Part shown: positions 38,006 through 45,140 of the stretch, piece after piece
How positions within the stretch are numbered: the first letter of the stretch is position 1
Layout: the number at the start of each line of letters is the position of its first letter
From: Pleurocapsa sp. PCC 7327
Lineage (GTDB): Bacteria; Cyanobacteriota; Cyanobacteriia; Cyanobacteriales; Microcystaceae
NCBI RefSeq assembly: GCF_000317025.1
Contig: NC_019689.1
Span: 3,674,024-3,738,023 of the forward strand
Length of the DNA stretch: 64,000 nt
Direction: 5' to 3'
The notes under the pieces: model-generated
The model's database searches: none
Told to the model about the DNA's origin: nothing
What the model saw: only the letters and a program-made list of their open reading frames with translations
Made by a program: the position numbers and the translations under genes

Positions 38006-39103
38006 TTACCTGCCTTGAATCTTTTTGAGCATCCAGTTAAATCTGGTGCCAGCCAATGCTACTTGAGCTAAGAAATCGGAATTTATTTCGTTCTCATAGT
38101 TGCAGTCTTCATCTAGAGACTGACCCTTGCTGTAGCTGAGCCTGCCATAGCCGAGGCGACTGATTATTCCCTGCTGTTTGTCGGCAAGTAAAATTGCCAG
38201 CACTCGATAAAACCGGGCAGCAAAACCTTCATCGTGTAACAGTTTTGCCGCTAACCGCCACCGAGGAATTGACAATACCAGCGAATCTTCGATCGCTGCG
38301 ACAGCGACTCCGGGAGGACTAGCCTCTACAAAAGACGTTTCTCCTACTAAGTCGCCTTTAGATAATCTGGCGAACTCCCGTCCCGAAATTTCGCTGCCTT
38401 CCAAGTTTGAAAAAGCCCGCATCAAGGGATTGCCATCATTCTCGGAGACGGAAAGGGTCAATTTTCCATCCAGTAGAATATACAGCGCTTCAATCGGTCT
38501 TCCTCCACGGACGAGAACTGTACCCGCAGGAACTCTAATCGCACTTCCAGCAGAAATCATCCAATCGATGTCGCTATCGTGCAGTTCCGCAAATACAAAG
38601 AGGATTTCTCGCAACTGAGGCTGACCGAGAACAATAGTACTATGACCGATCTCGGAAACCATTTTTGCCTGTCTGTCTGCAAGTTGAATTGCGATCGCTC
38701 GGTAAAGATGAGCGGCAAAACTGAGATCTTCTTGCAGTTTTTGGGTCAGTTGCTGCTGTGGCACTGACAAGATCAGCGACTTTTCGATCGCTTTGACGGT
38801 GGTAGCAGATAGGGAAGCCTCTAAAAAGGGCATTTCTCCCAGCATCTCTCCGCTTGATAATCTAGCGATCTCGCGCCCTGACATTTCGCCACCTTCTAAG
38901 GCAGCAAAAGCACGACCTAAGGGATTGTTGTTAGCTTGAGAGACGGAAACTGTTAATGCTCCATCTAATAAAATGTATAGTGCCTCGACAGGTTGTCCTT
39001 GACGGAGGATTGCCGTACCAGGAGGAATTTCTTCCTGGGTTCCCGTCGTCAGCAACCAGTCAATATCGCTATTACTAAGTTCTTTGAGTAGAACGTCTGT
39101 CAT
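38006..39103 (-). CDS. Duplicated cyclic-nucleotide-binding-domain protein of the export operon
   Basis: The 365-residue protein contains two Crp-like cyclic-nucleotide-binding folds (about 10-150 and 175-320) that are clear duplicates: each has GxAxLxxG, the strand VEALYILLDGALTVSV or IEALYILLDGKLTLSV, then GREIARLSSGEMLGE / GREFARLSKGDLVGE. No DNA-binding helix-turn-helix follows, so it is not a classical Crp regulator. It may tie export to a nucleotide or other small molecule. It sits between the Mo-nitrogenase-like gene and the adaptor in the same orientation. Similar proteins accompany NHLP exporters in cyanobacteria, as far as I recall. Confidence 0.8.
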   Translation of the reverse strand: MTDVLLKELSNSDIDWLLTTGTQEEIPPGTAILRQGQPVEALYILLDGALTVSVSQANNNPLGRAFAALEGGEMSGREIARLSSGEMLGEMPFLEASLSATTVKAIEKSLILSVPQQQLTQKLQEDLSFAAHLYRAIAIQLADRQAKMVSEIGHSTIVLGQPQLREILFVFAELHDSDIDWMISAGSAIRVPAGTVLVRGGRPIEALYILLDGKLTLSVSENDGNPLMRAFSNLEGSEISGREFARLSKGDLVGETSFVEASPPGVAVAAIEDSLVLSIPRWRLAAKLLHDEGFAARFYRVLAILLADKQQGIISRLGYGRLSYSKGQSLDEDCNYENEINSDFLAQVALAGTRFNWMLKKIQGR

Positions 39104-39196
39104 AATATAACTCCCTTGTAGATGAGAAAATCGGGAAGTATTTTTCGAGGGACTCTTGGCTGGTGAGACTGTTTCGGTGAAAGCGACGCACTTTAA

Positions 39197-39484
39197 TTAG
39201 CAGTAAATCGTTATGTCCTCGTTGCATATATCTGCAAGATAAGACAGAGACTTGAAACGAAGACCGACGATTTGCTCGTAAAGAGGATTTAGTTTGCACA
39301 ACGGTGGAATGTAAAGGATTGTGCGATTAAACATTGAGATCTTCCGCTCAAAAGGACACTGCGCTGGGACGAGCTTGCAGATAAACTTAGCAACTTGAGG
39401 ATCGCGAATATCTATGTCTTCAAGCCACTGGCGCAGCGGACGCACTAGAGCGCTATCCAAAACAGTTTTAGCTATGCTTATCAT
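39197..39484 (-). CDS. Mo-dependent nitrogenase C-terminus-like protein
   Basis: This 95-residue protein matches a small domain known as the Mo-dependent nitrogenase C-terminal family: PLRQWLEDIDIRDPQ, FICKLVPAQCPFER, IPPLCKLNPLYEQIVGLRF and a final CNEDITIYC. Five conserved Cys are visible. Despite the family name it has no demonstrated role in nitrogen fixation, and no nif gene is nearby. Its position, 41 bases after a precursor gene and 93 before the nucleotide-binding protein, places it inside the peptide-export operon. Confidence 0.8.
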   Translation of the reverse strand: MISIAKTVLDSALVRPLRQWLEDIDIRDPQVAKFICKLVPAQCPFERKISMFNRTILYIPPLCKLNPLYEQIVGLRFKSLSYLADICNEDITIYC

Positions 39485-39525
39485 GGTTAACTCGCCTCCA
39501 TACAGTTAAACGCTCGTGCTAATGA

Positions 39526-39762
39526 CTATTTCGATTCCCACTTGGTATGCTGATACTCGCTACGATCGCCTTTTGGTAATTGCATCGATCCATAATCATC
39601 GAATGATGGCATCGGTAACATCGGCGGCATTGACGGCATCGGCGGCATTGAATCCGCTTTCCAGGGATCGGGGTAATAATGCTCTCCCTCATAACCTCCT
39701 GCGATCGATTCCAACTCTTCCTTTTTAAGTTCGATATCCTTGAATTTGTGTTCTTCAGACAT
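39526..39762 (-). CDS. Double-glycine leader peptide precursor, Pro/Met-rich core
   Basis: The 78-residue product has an acidic leader ending LKKEELESIAGG, then a core YEGEHYYPDPWKAD continuing into a Met-Pro-rich stretch (MPPMPSMPPMLPMP) and a hydrophilic end. The start ATG at 39762 has a good ribosome binding site (AGGAG seven bases upstream). It is the first gene of the export operon, so the C39 transporter probably cleaves after Gly-Gly. No modification enzyme is nearby. The Met/Pro repeat is unlike the other precursors of the window. Confidence 0.75.
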   Translation of the reverse strand: MSEEHKFKDIELKKEELESIAGGYEGEHYYPDPWKADSMPPMPSMPPMLPMPSFDDYGSMQLPKGDRSEYQHTKWESK

Positions 39763-39830
39763 TGTTAGTCTCCTGTTAGATTTGTTGTTTGCACTAAAAG
39801 TCAAGCTTTTGTATTTTTGTTGATAGTCTT

Positions 39831-39896
39831 ATCGTAGAGATTCAACTAAAAATAAACATCCGATCGATGTCACGAACTTACCCCTGACAAATGTCA
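39831..39896 (-). promoter_or_regulatory. Peptide-regulon promoter A: paired TGACA-N2-TGTCA boxes
   Basis: Two boxes, 39885-39896 (TGACAAATGTCA on plus) and 39861-39872 (CGATCGATGTCA, weaker), start 24 bases apart. The -10-like hexamer TACGAT on minus (39836-39831) begins 36 bases after the proximal box's first base. The same layout occurs at four other promoters. It would drive the Pro/Met precursor and the whole export operon. Confidence 0.6.
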
Positions 39897-40077
39897 TGGT
39901 TTTTATTGATAGCGAGATAGGTAATTTTCTCTGACTTTCGTTGAGTGCGATCGCGAAAGTTATACCGAGTTACAATCAAAGAGATAGGATAGTGCGAGCG
40001 TCTCGCTGGCGGCTCATGATGTCTGTACCACACTACAGCAAAATTACATTTACGAACAAACTTGGTATCATTCTCAG

Positions 40078-40207
40078 AGGATGTCTGAAAAGAATGTTTT
40101 GTCATTCTGAGTGAAGCGGAGCGGAACGAAGAATCTAGCTTATAAAGATACCAGCACTAGCTAATCGCTTCACCCTTGCGTAACATTTTTGACTTCTCAG
40201 ACATCCT
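40078..40207. repeat. MITE-like element with 11-bp terminal inverted repeats
   Basis: AGGATGTCTGA at 40078-40088 and TCAGACATCCT at 40197-40207 are perfect inverted repeats. The interior has no coding capacity. A diverged left half of the same sequence lies near 8297-8355. No clear target-site duplication was identified. Confidence 0.55.
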
Positions 40208-40465
40208 ATCAATTTTTTAGCACTAATTACTTTTGCTCGTTGAGCTGGCGAACTGCTCGAATTGTTACCTGTTTTTGTTCCAGATTAGAAACAGAAAAAG
40301 TATAATTTTTTGTGGCTAATATTTTATAAAAAATTTACTTAAACTTAAAAAAGATATTTACCTATCTGAAAGATTGTGAGTTGAAACATTGGTGCGATCG
40401 CTCGCCGAATTGGGTAAAAAAAACTGTGTTTTGAAAAAGAAAACGACAAAAAATCCAATTTATTC

Positions 40466-40552
40466 TAACCAAGAAATGAATTTCCTGGCTCAAAATTTAA
40501 GTCCGTCTTATAGGACTTAAGGTATTAGACAGAGAATTTATTCTCTGGCTTT
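40466..40552 (-). repeat. 87-base palindrome-rich module, copy 1 (inverted)
   Basis: This is the reverse complement of the module at about 42119-42205. Each copy contains three palindromes in a row: an AAGAAATGAATTTC type, TTAAGTCC...GGACTTAA, and AGAGAATTTATTCTCT. The two copies point in opposite directions and bracket a segment carrying two precursor genes and a small membrane protein. Confidence 0.7.
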
Positions 40553-40790
40553 CTATTCCTAGATTAATTCTAAGAGTTTTTAGGGAGTGCGAAAGATCCT
40601 TCGCTATCACTCAGGATGCTTAGCATCTCGATCGCTTTTAAGGAATTCGCGAGCAAGATGCTCGCACTACTCACTATAGATAATTCTTCTATCTTTCATT
40701 GACTGCTTAAGTCTTATTGGATTATTCAATATTTATATAACTGTCCAGTGAGATCGCAATCCCTTTTCTAAGAACAACCGCTTTTTCAGT

Positions 40791-41036
40791 CTATTTAGAA
40801 GAATTAATTTGCCACATTTTTTCTAAAATTTCTCTCTGATGATGTAAAGTATTAGGATAGCGTTGGACGCGAAATTTTTGAGACAAAAAAAATCCTAAAA
40901 CTAGGCAAAGCGGCACTAGGAGGAAACTTGTTACTCCTAAGAAAAATTGAGGTTTACTTTGACAGATTTGATTTGAATAATTCTGCTGGGTAGCGATATA
41001 TTCTGGATGCTTGAAAGAAGTGAAGTTGAGCGGCAT
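40791..41036 (-). CDS. Small single-helix membrane protein, possible immunity protein
   Basis: This 81-residue protein has one strong hydrophobic helix (about 32-54: FLGVTSFLLVPLCLVLGFFL) between hydrophilic ends. GAGGAAATT precedes the ATG. It lies about 100 bases downstream of a precursor gene on the same strand, so it is probably in that operon. Small membrane proteins next to bacteriocin precursors often give self-immunity; here that is only an inference from position. No family was recognised. Confidence 0.55.
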   Translation of the reverse strand: MPLNFTSFKHPEYIATQQNYSNQICQSKPQFFLGVTSFLLVPLCLVLGFFLSQKFRVQRYPNTLHHQREILEKMWQINSSK

Positions 41037-41134
41037 AATTTCCTCGTTGCGATCGAAACTTTTAACTAAAAACTCTTAAGAAAACAGTCGAGCCGAGCTG
41101 CTCAACTGCTACACCAAGCTGCAATTTTATCGAC

Positions 41135-41422
41135 TTAACGTTTTTTGTTTAAGTCTAAACCTCCAATTTTAGGGATGTCATCTGCCGATCCAAGTCCCAA
41201 GCCAATAAATTGGAAAGCACCAGTGATTATGTGCAAAGACTTGAAAACAAATGATGATGAACTACCTTCAGGAGTCACAGTGGTTTGCCGAGCGATCGAC
41301 GTGGCACTTTCCTCATAAAAAGAGCTAGAAAAAAATATATCTGCACCACCTGCTACAGCATCTAATTCTTCCTCGGATAATTCTTCAGCTTCACCACCCA
41401 TGGGAGCGATTTCGTCTGACAT
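41135..41422 (-). CDS. Double-glycine leader peptide precursor, long hydrophobic core
   Basis: The 95-residue product has leader MSDEIAPMGGEAEELSEEELDAVAGG and a core that is Ser/Thr-rich at first (ADIFFSSSFYEES) and hydrophobic later (HIITGAFQFIGLGLGSADD), ending in basic NKKR. The ATG at 41422 follows AAGGAGGAAATT, an excellent ribosome site; an upstream ATG at 41461 is unlikely. It is the second gene of the operon read from promoter B. Confidence 0.7.
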   Translation of the reverse strand: MSDEIAPMGGEAEELSEEELDAVAGGADIFFSSSFYEESATSIARQTTVTPEGSSSSFVFKSLHIITGAFQFIGLGLGSADDIPKIGGLDLNKKR

Positions 41423-41458
41423 AATTTCCTCCTTAATTTGTAGGATTTCAAGTTTGGT

Positions 41459-41506
41459 CAAGCAGAGGTTAATCCCTCTTAGATTTCAGAAGAAAACCTC
41501 TGCTTG
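41459..41506. repeat. Intergenic hairpin H5 between precursors
   Basis: A perfect 12-bp stem CAAGCAGAGGTT / AACCTCTGCTTG with a loop of about 24 bases lies between the two precursor genes of promoter B. It belongs to a family of at least five hairpins bordering the precursors (see 41841, 42377, 42759, 43145). Confidence 0.7.
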
Positions 41507-41530
41507 AGGTTGAGGTTAGATGGGTATTAT

Positions 41531-41797
41531 CTAGCCAGCGCCGTTGATGAACTCAGTAATCTGATCGGCATCGGTTTTCACCGCATCAGCAACGACTAGA
41601 GATTGAGCTTCACTGCCATTGCGATTGGAAGAGACCTTCTGAGCAGCGACTAGCTGATTTTGAGCGAAGTCGGTAGAACCTTTCTGGAACAGTGCTTGAG
41701 GTCTTCCTCCGAGAATGAATACACCGCCTGCGACAGCATCCAATTCTTGCTCAGACATCTCTACAGAGGCATTGATTTTGTTGGTTGGTTCTGTCAT
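41531..41797 (-). CDS. CTB-like double-glycine precursor, copy 1
   Basis: The 88-residue product has leader MTEPTNKINASVEMSEQELDAVAGG and a core with ALFQKGSTDFAQNQLVAAQKVSS and ending DQITEFINGAG. It is clearly homologous to the two 89-residue copies at 42451 and 42838 but more diverged. It resembles the cyanobacterial CTB-family bacteriocins. AGGAG stands six bases before the ATG. First gene after promoter B, ahead of the longer precursor. Confidence 0.78.
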   Translation of the reverse strand: MTEPTNKINASVEMSEQELDAVAGGVFILGGRPQALFQKGSTDFAQNQLVAAQKVSSNRNGSEAQSLVVADAVKTDADQITEFINGAG

Positions 41798-41840
41798 GAT
41801 TTACTCCTAAATTGGTTAAGTAATGTGTTTTAGTTTGAGC

Positions 41841-41891
41841 AAGCAGAGGTTTCTCTCCTGCAAGATTGATTGGTTTGGGGAACTTCTGCTT
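41841..41891. repeat. Intergenic hairpin H4 in the leader of precursor copy 1
   Basis: An 11-bp stem AAGCAGAGGTT / AACTTCTGCTT, with one G-T wobble, lies between promoter B and the precursor start. It is in the 5' untranslated region and belongs to the same family as the other precursor hairpins. Confidence 0.65.
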
Positions 41892-41913
41892 CGTTCCTTT
41901 TGGAACTATATTC

Positions 41914-41979
41914 ATCGTAGAAATTCAATCAAGAATCAACATCTGATAAATGTCACGAGCTTACCCCTGACAAATGTCA
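41914..41979 (-). promoter_or_regulatory. Peptide-regulon promoter B
   Basis: Boxes TGACAAATGTCA (41968-41979) and TGATAAATGTCA (41944-41955) start 24 bases apart. TACGAT on minus (41919-41914) begins 36 bases after the proximal box. The sequence between and around the boxes also matches promoters A and C (TACCCC in the spacer; TTGAAT...TACGAT near the -10). Confidence 0.65.
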
Positions 41980-42118
41980 CGGCTCCTATTGATAACAAAA
42001 TAAGTATTTCCTCCGATCCGGAATCCGAGCGATCGCTTTGCAATGGAATCTGTTTTTTATAGTTCGGAATAGCAAACTCATTTGCTATAAATGATTGATA
42101 GAACTTTTAAAAACCGAG

Positions 42119-42205
42119 AAAGCCAGAAAATAAATTCTCTGTCTAATACCTTAAGTCCTATAAGACGGACTTAAATTTTGAGCCAAGAAATGAATTTCTT
42201 GGTTA
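42119..42205 (+). repeat. 87-base palindrome-rich module, copy 2
   Basis: This copy is in the opposite orientation to the one at 40466-40552 and nearly identical along its length. It contains CCAAGAAAT-GA-ATTTCTTGG and TTAAGTCC-N8-GGACTTAA hairpins. Confidence 0.7.
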
Positions 42206-42376
42206 ACTGCAATCAGAACGAAATAACCCTGTCTTAGATGAATGAAACACGAATAGGGATTGAGCTAGGCTCACTCCCTACAGATTGCCGTATTCTACTC
42301 ATCTGAGAATTGTTGTAAGATCGATGCAAGCGATGCAAGCATTGATGCTTGCCTGGTTAAGTATTTTCAGTCTGGA

Positions 42377-42425
42377 CAAGCAGAGGTCGATCGCTCACAA
42401 TATTGATGAGCAAGACCTCTGCTTG
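42377..42425. repeat. Hairpin H3 downstream of precursor copy 2
   Basis: A perfect 12-bp stem CAAGCAGAGGTC / GACCTCTGCTTG lies 26 bases after the stop of the 42451-42720 gene. No T tract follows, so it may be a processing or stability element rather than a classical terminator. Confidence 0.7.
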
Positions 42426-42450
42426 GGGCGTCAGGTTAGAGCGGTATTAT

Positions 42451-42720
42451 TTAGCCAGCGCCGTTGATGAACTTGGCGATCTGGTCGGCATCGGTTTTAA
42501 CCGCATCAGCAGCGACCAGAGAGATGGTGTCGCTACCATCGCGATTGGAAGAGACTTTCTGAGCAGCTTGTAGCTGGTTTTGAGCGAAGTCAGTAGACCC
42601 ATCTTGAAACAGAGCTTGAGGTCCATTTCCGCCTAAAACGACGGTACCGCCTGCAACAGCATCTAATTCTTGTTCGGAAAGTTCCATCGAGGCATTGATT
42701 TTGTTACTTGGTTCTGTCAT
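42451..42720 (-). CDS. CTB-like double-glycine precursor, copy 2
   Basis: The 89-residue precursor has leader MTEPSNKINASMELSEQELDAVAGG and a core with GGNGPQALFQDGSTDFAQ. It is almost identical to the gene at 42838, differing mainly in the last residues (IAKFINGAG here, ITKFINGVS there). The offset between the two is 387 bases, including the hairpin spacer. AGGAG precedes the ATG. Probably co-transcribed with copy 3 from promoter C. Confidence 0.8.
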   Translation of the reverse strand: MTEPSNKINASMELSEQELDAVAGGTVVLGGNGPQALFQDGSTDFAQNQLQAAQKVSSNRDGSDTISLVAADAVKTDADQIAKFINGAG

Positions 42721-42758
42721 GATTTACTCCTAAGTTTGTAAAGTATTTTCAGTCTGGA

Positions 42759-42812
42759 CAAGCAGAGGTCGATCGCTCACAATATTGATACTGAGGGGAC
42801 AACCTCTGCTTG
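42759..42812. repeat. Hairpin H2 between precursor copies 2 and 3
   Basis: An 11-bp stem CAAGCAGAGGT / ACCTCTGCTTG lies in the spacer between the tandem copies. It is very similar to H3, indicating that the repeated unit was copied together with its spacer. Confidence 0.7.
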
Positions 42813-42837
42813 GAGCGTCAGGTTAGAGCGGTATTAT

Positions 42838-43107
42838 TTAGCTAACGCCGTTGATGAACTTGGTAATCTGGTCGGCATCGGTTTTAACCGCATCAGCAGC
42901 GACCAGAGAGATGGTGTCGCTACCGTCGCGATTGGAAGAGACTTTCTGAGCAGCTTGTAGCTGGTTTTGAGCGAAGTCAGTAGACCCATCTTGAAACAGA
43001 GCTTGAGGTCCATTTCCGCCTAAAACGACGGTACCGCCTGCAACAGCATCTAATTCTTGTTCGGAAAGTTCCATCGAGGCATTGATTTTGTTACTTGGTT
43101 CTGTCAT
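42838..43107 (-). CDS. CTB-like double-glycine precursor, copy 3
   Basis: This 89-residue precursor has the same leader and core as copy 2. It is the first gene after promoter C. The core is rich in Gln/Asn/Ser/Asp and lacks Cys, so no lanthionine or disulfide is expected. The near-identical tandem pair indicates a recent duplication or continuing gene conversion. Similar cores are known in cyanobacteria as CTB bacteriocins, without a demonstrated activity that I can cite. Confidence 0.8.
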   Translation of the reverse strand: MTEPSNKINASMELSEQELDAVAGGTVVLGGNGPQALFQDGSTDFAQNQLQAAQKVSSNRDGSDTISLVAADAVKTDADQITKFINGVS

Positions 43108-43144
43108 GATTTACTCCTAAGTTTGTAAAGTTTTTGGTTTGCTC

Positions 43145-43195
43145 AAGCAGAAGTTTCTCGAATACAAAATTGATTTGTTTTGGGAACTTCTGCTT
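43145..43195. repeat. Hairpin H1 in the 5' leader of precursor copy 3
   Basis: A perfect 11-bp stem AAGCAGAAGTT / AACTTCTGCTT with a loop of about 29 bases lies between promoter C and the precursor start. Confidence 0.7.
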
Positions 43196-43218
43196 CGTTT
43201 CTTTTTGAAACTATATTC

Positions 43219-43284
43219 ATAGTAAAAATTCAACCAAGGACGAACATCTGATAAATGTCATGAGCCTACCCCTGATAAATGTCA
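43219..43284 (-). promoter_or_regulatory. Peptide-regulon promoter C
   Basis: Boxes TGATAAATGTCA at 43273-43284 and 43249-43260 start 24 bases apart. TACTAT on minus (43224-43219) begins 36 bases after the proximal box. The region also lies upstream of the divergent binding-protein gene at 43367. Confidence 0.65.
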
Positions 43285-43366
43285 TGGTTGCTAACGATCG
43301 CCAGATAGATAATTTTCTGTGACTTGCGTCAAGTGCGATCGCGTCATTTTAAAAGTCTATTAACTT

Positions 43367-44278
43367 ATGTTCTTTCAATCTCTTGCCAACGTTATTGACG
43401 ATCTCGCTTATCAGCAGTCGATCTCCCGTCGTCTTTTTCTTGTGCAAATGCTATTGTTAACTGCTTGTGGAGCCAAAACAACGCAGACTCAAATAGAGGA
43501 ATTAGTCATTGGCGTTATTAGCTACGAGCAGGGAAAACAAATACTCAATCGCTTCGATCGCTTCAATCGCTATTTAGGCGAAAAAATGAGAGCGCGGATC
43601 GAGATAGAACCCGCTTTCAATGAAACTTTAGCTCTCGATCGCATCGAGGCAAGGGATTGGTCGTTAGTTTTTGCTCCTCCAGGCGTAGCTGCAAGCGCGA
43701 TCGCTTATCACCAATACACTCCTCTTTTCCCGCTACAAGACGATAGGAATTTACGCTCTATTTTCGTCGTTCGCCAAGATAACCCCGTCCGAGACTTGAA
43801 AGCGCTCAATGGCCAAACCATCGTCTTAGGCAAACAGGGTTCGGCAACGGGATATTATTTCCCTCTCTACAACCTTTATGGCTTGACGCTGGCTGAAATT
43901 ATGTTTGCTCCCACGCCCAAAACAGTTCTTGAATGGGTGGCTCAAGGGAAAGCGACTGCTGGGGCAATTTCCGAGCAGGAATTCAATCTTTACAGTTCGC
44001 AGTTGGATTCTGTCCAATTGCGCGTGCTGTTTACCGATCCTCGCAATGTTCCGTCTGGTTCGGTTTTGATTGCACCTACAATAGAACGCAACCGCGAAGG
44101 CTACATCCGCCAAGTTATGAGCGATGCTCCCACTGCTTTAGCTCAAGAAGTGGGATATTTAGCCGATCGCTCGCTACCGGATTACCAATATATGATTTCT
44201 GTAGTCAAGCGGGTAAGAGCGATCGCTACTCACGTTCGCGAAAAGCCCGCTCGTTTAATAGCAAGCGAACCATCTTGA
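43367..44278 (+). CDS. PhnD-like periplasmic binding lipoprotein
   Basis: This 303-residue protein has a twin-Arg-free signal with lipobox-like LLTACGAK near residue 31. It is followed by a phosphonate-type binding fold: VIGVISYEQGKQ, WSLVFAPPGVAA, GQTIVLGKQGSATGYYFP and GAISEQEFNLY. Proteins of this group serve ABC importers or act as ligand sensors for membrane kinases. No phosphonate permease or ATPase is adjacent, so a sensory partner for the nearby histidine kinases is plausible. It is the only plus-strand gene of the block. Confidence 0.75.
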   Translation: MFFQSLANVIDDLAYQQSISRRLFLVQMLLLTACGAKTTQTQIEELVIGVISYEQGKQILNRFDRFNRYLGEKMRARIEIEPAFNETLALDRIEARDWSLVFAPPGVAASAIAYHQYTPLFPLQDDRNLRSIFVVRQDNPVRDLKALNGQTIVLGKQGSATGYYFPLYNLYGLTLAEIMFAPTPKTVLEWVAQGKATAGAISEQEFNLYSSQLDSVQLRVLFTDPRNVPSGSVLIAPTIERNREGYIRQVMSDAPTALAQEVGYLADRSLPDYQYMISVVKRVRAIATHVREKPARLIASEPS

Positions 44279-44281
44279 CAT

Positions 44282-45052
44282 TTAACCGACAACATGTTTT
44301 GCAATCGCCTTGATTTCTCGTGACCAGAAATGGTCTGGATAGCGCAAGCAGAAGATGTCGCTGCTCCCCAGATGAAACATCTCTTCGCAAACGGGCAGGA
44401 TGCCAGCGACTTTTGTATTGTAGGTCTTCTGCATTTCTTGCCGCAAAGCTCCAAAATCCAAAGCTGGCAATGCTTTATTGACCACCAGCAGCATTTTGGG
44501 AACCTCTAACTTGCGGGCAACATCTACAGCCACAGCAGTTCCTTGATAGTCCTGGCGATCCGGACGCAGGATGACGACTAAAACATTAGAAATGATAATT
44601 GACAGCAGAGTTTCTTCGTTAATCCCAGGGTGAGTGTCAATTAATAAATAGTCTAGCTTCAAACGGCACATCAGGTCTTGCAAGCCATCATTAAGCCGAC
44701 GAGCGTCGTATCCTTCGCGCAAAATTCGAGAAATTTCGCCAGTTTTGATGCTAGAAGGAATCAAATAAATACTGCCCTTTCTGCCAAAAAGCGGTTGCTT
44801 GACTTTCAGATTGGGGGTAACGTCATAAGCAGCTTGCTCGACAGCACAACGCCCCCATAAATAATCATTGAGAGTATAATTAATTTTTTCTTCTTCGAGA
44901 CCGAAAAGGACGTGGATTCCAGGCGATTGGATGTCGGTATCAACAATGCCAACCCGCCGCCCAGATCCAGCGATGATAGTTGCAATGTTGGCGGTGACAT
45001 TTGATTTGCCAGTTCCACCACGGAACGAATGGACGGACACGACTTTAGACAT
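44282..45052 (-). CDS. ParA/MinD-family ATPase
   Basis: The 256-residue protein has a deviant Walker A FRGGTGKSN (Arg11, Lys16), Walker A' DTDIQSPG (Asp38) and a switch region LLIDTHPGIN. In ParA proteins the ATPase positions cargo or forms dynamic gradients. No parB or centromere site is seen. It lies 88 bases after the DUF3365 protein gene and may localise the export or sensing machinery. The family usually has Lys in the first position of the KGGxGK motif; here it is Arg. Confidence 0.8.
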   Translation of the reverse strand: MSKVVSVHSFRGGTGKSNVTANIATIIAGSGRRVGIVDTDIQSPGIHVLFGLEEEKINYTLNDYLWGRCAVEQAAYDVTPNLKVKQPLFGRKGSIYLIPSSIKTGEISRILREGYDARRLNDGLQDLMCRLKLDYLLIDTHPGINEETLLSIIISNVLVVILRPDRQDYQGTAVAVDVARKLEVPKMLLVVNKALPALDFGALRQEMQKTYNTKVAGILPVCEEMFHLGSSDIFCLRYPDHFWSREIKAIAKHVVG

Positions 45053-45140
45053 AGTGCATTTCCATAATAATTAGTAATTTGCAATCTTTAGTTGTAGTTG
45101 TCAGTTATCGATCGTGCTACTAACCACGAACCACTAACCA

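Larger units (their letters stand above)
39901..40790. other. Long intergenic region with repeats and no gene
   Basis: About 890 bases without credible genes. They contain a MITE-like element (40078-40207), an 87-base palindrome-rich module (40466-40552) and palindromic GCGAGCAAGATGCTCGC sequence near 40650. The plus-strand side is AT-rich. Confidence 0.6.
41980..42450. other. Intergenic region with stem-loops and repeat module
   Basis: About 470 bases without a gene. They hold an ATAGCAAA...TTTGCTAT hairpin (about 42070-42089), the second palindrome module (42119-42205) and hairpin H3 (42377-42425). Confidence 0.55.

Noticed and set aside
41459-43195. Regular hairpins spaced along the precursor genes, resembling CRISPR repeats
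   Set aside because: Spacing is set by coding genes, the stems differ slightly and there are no spacers of uniform length or cas genes.
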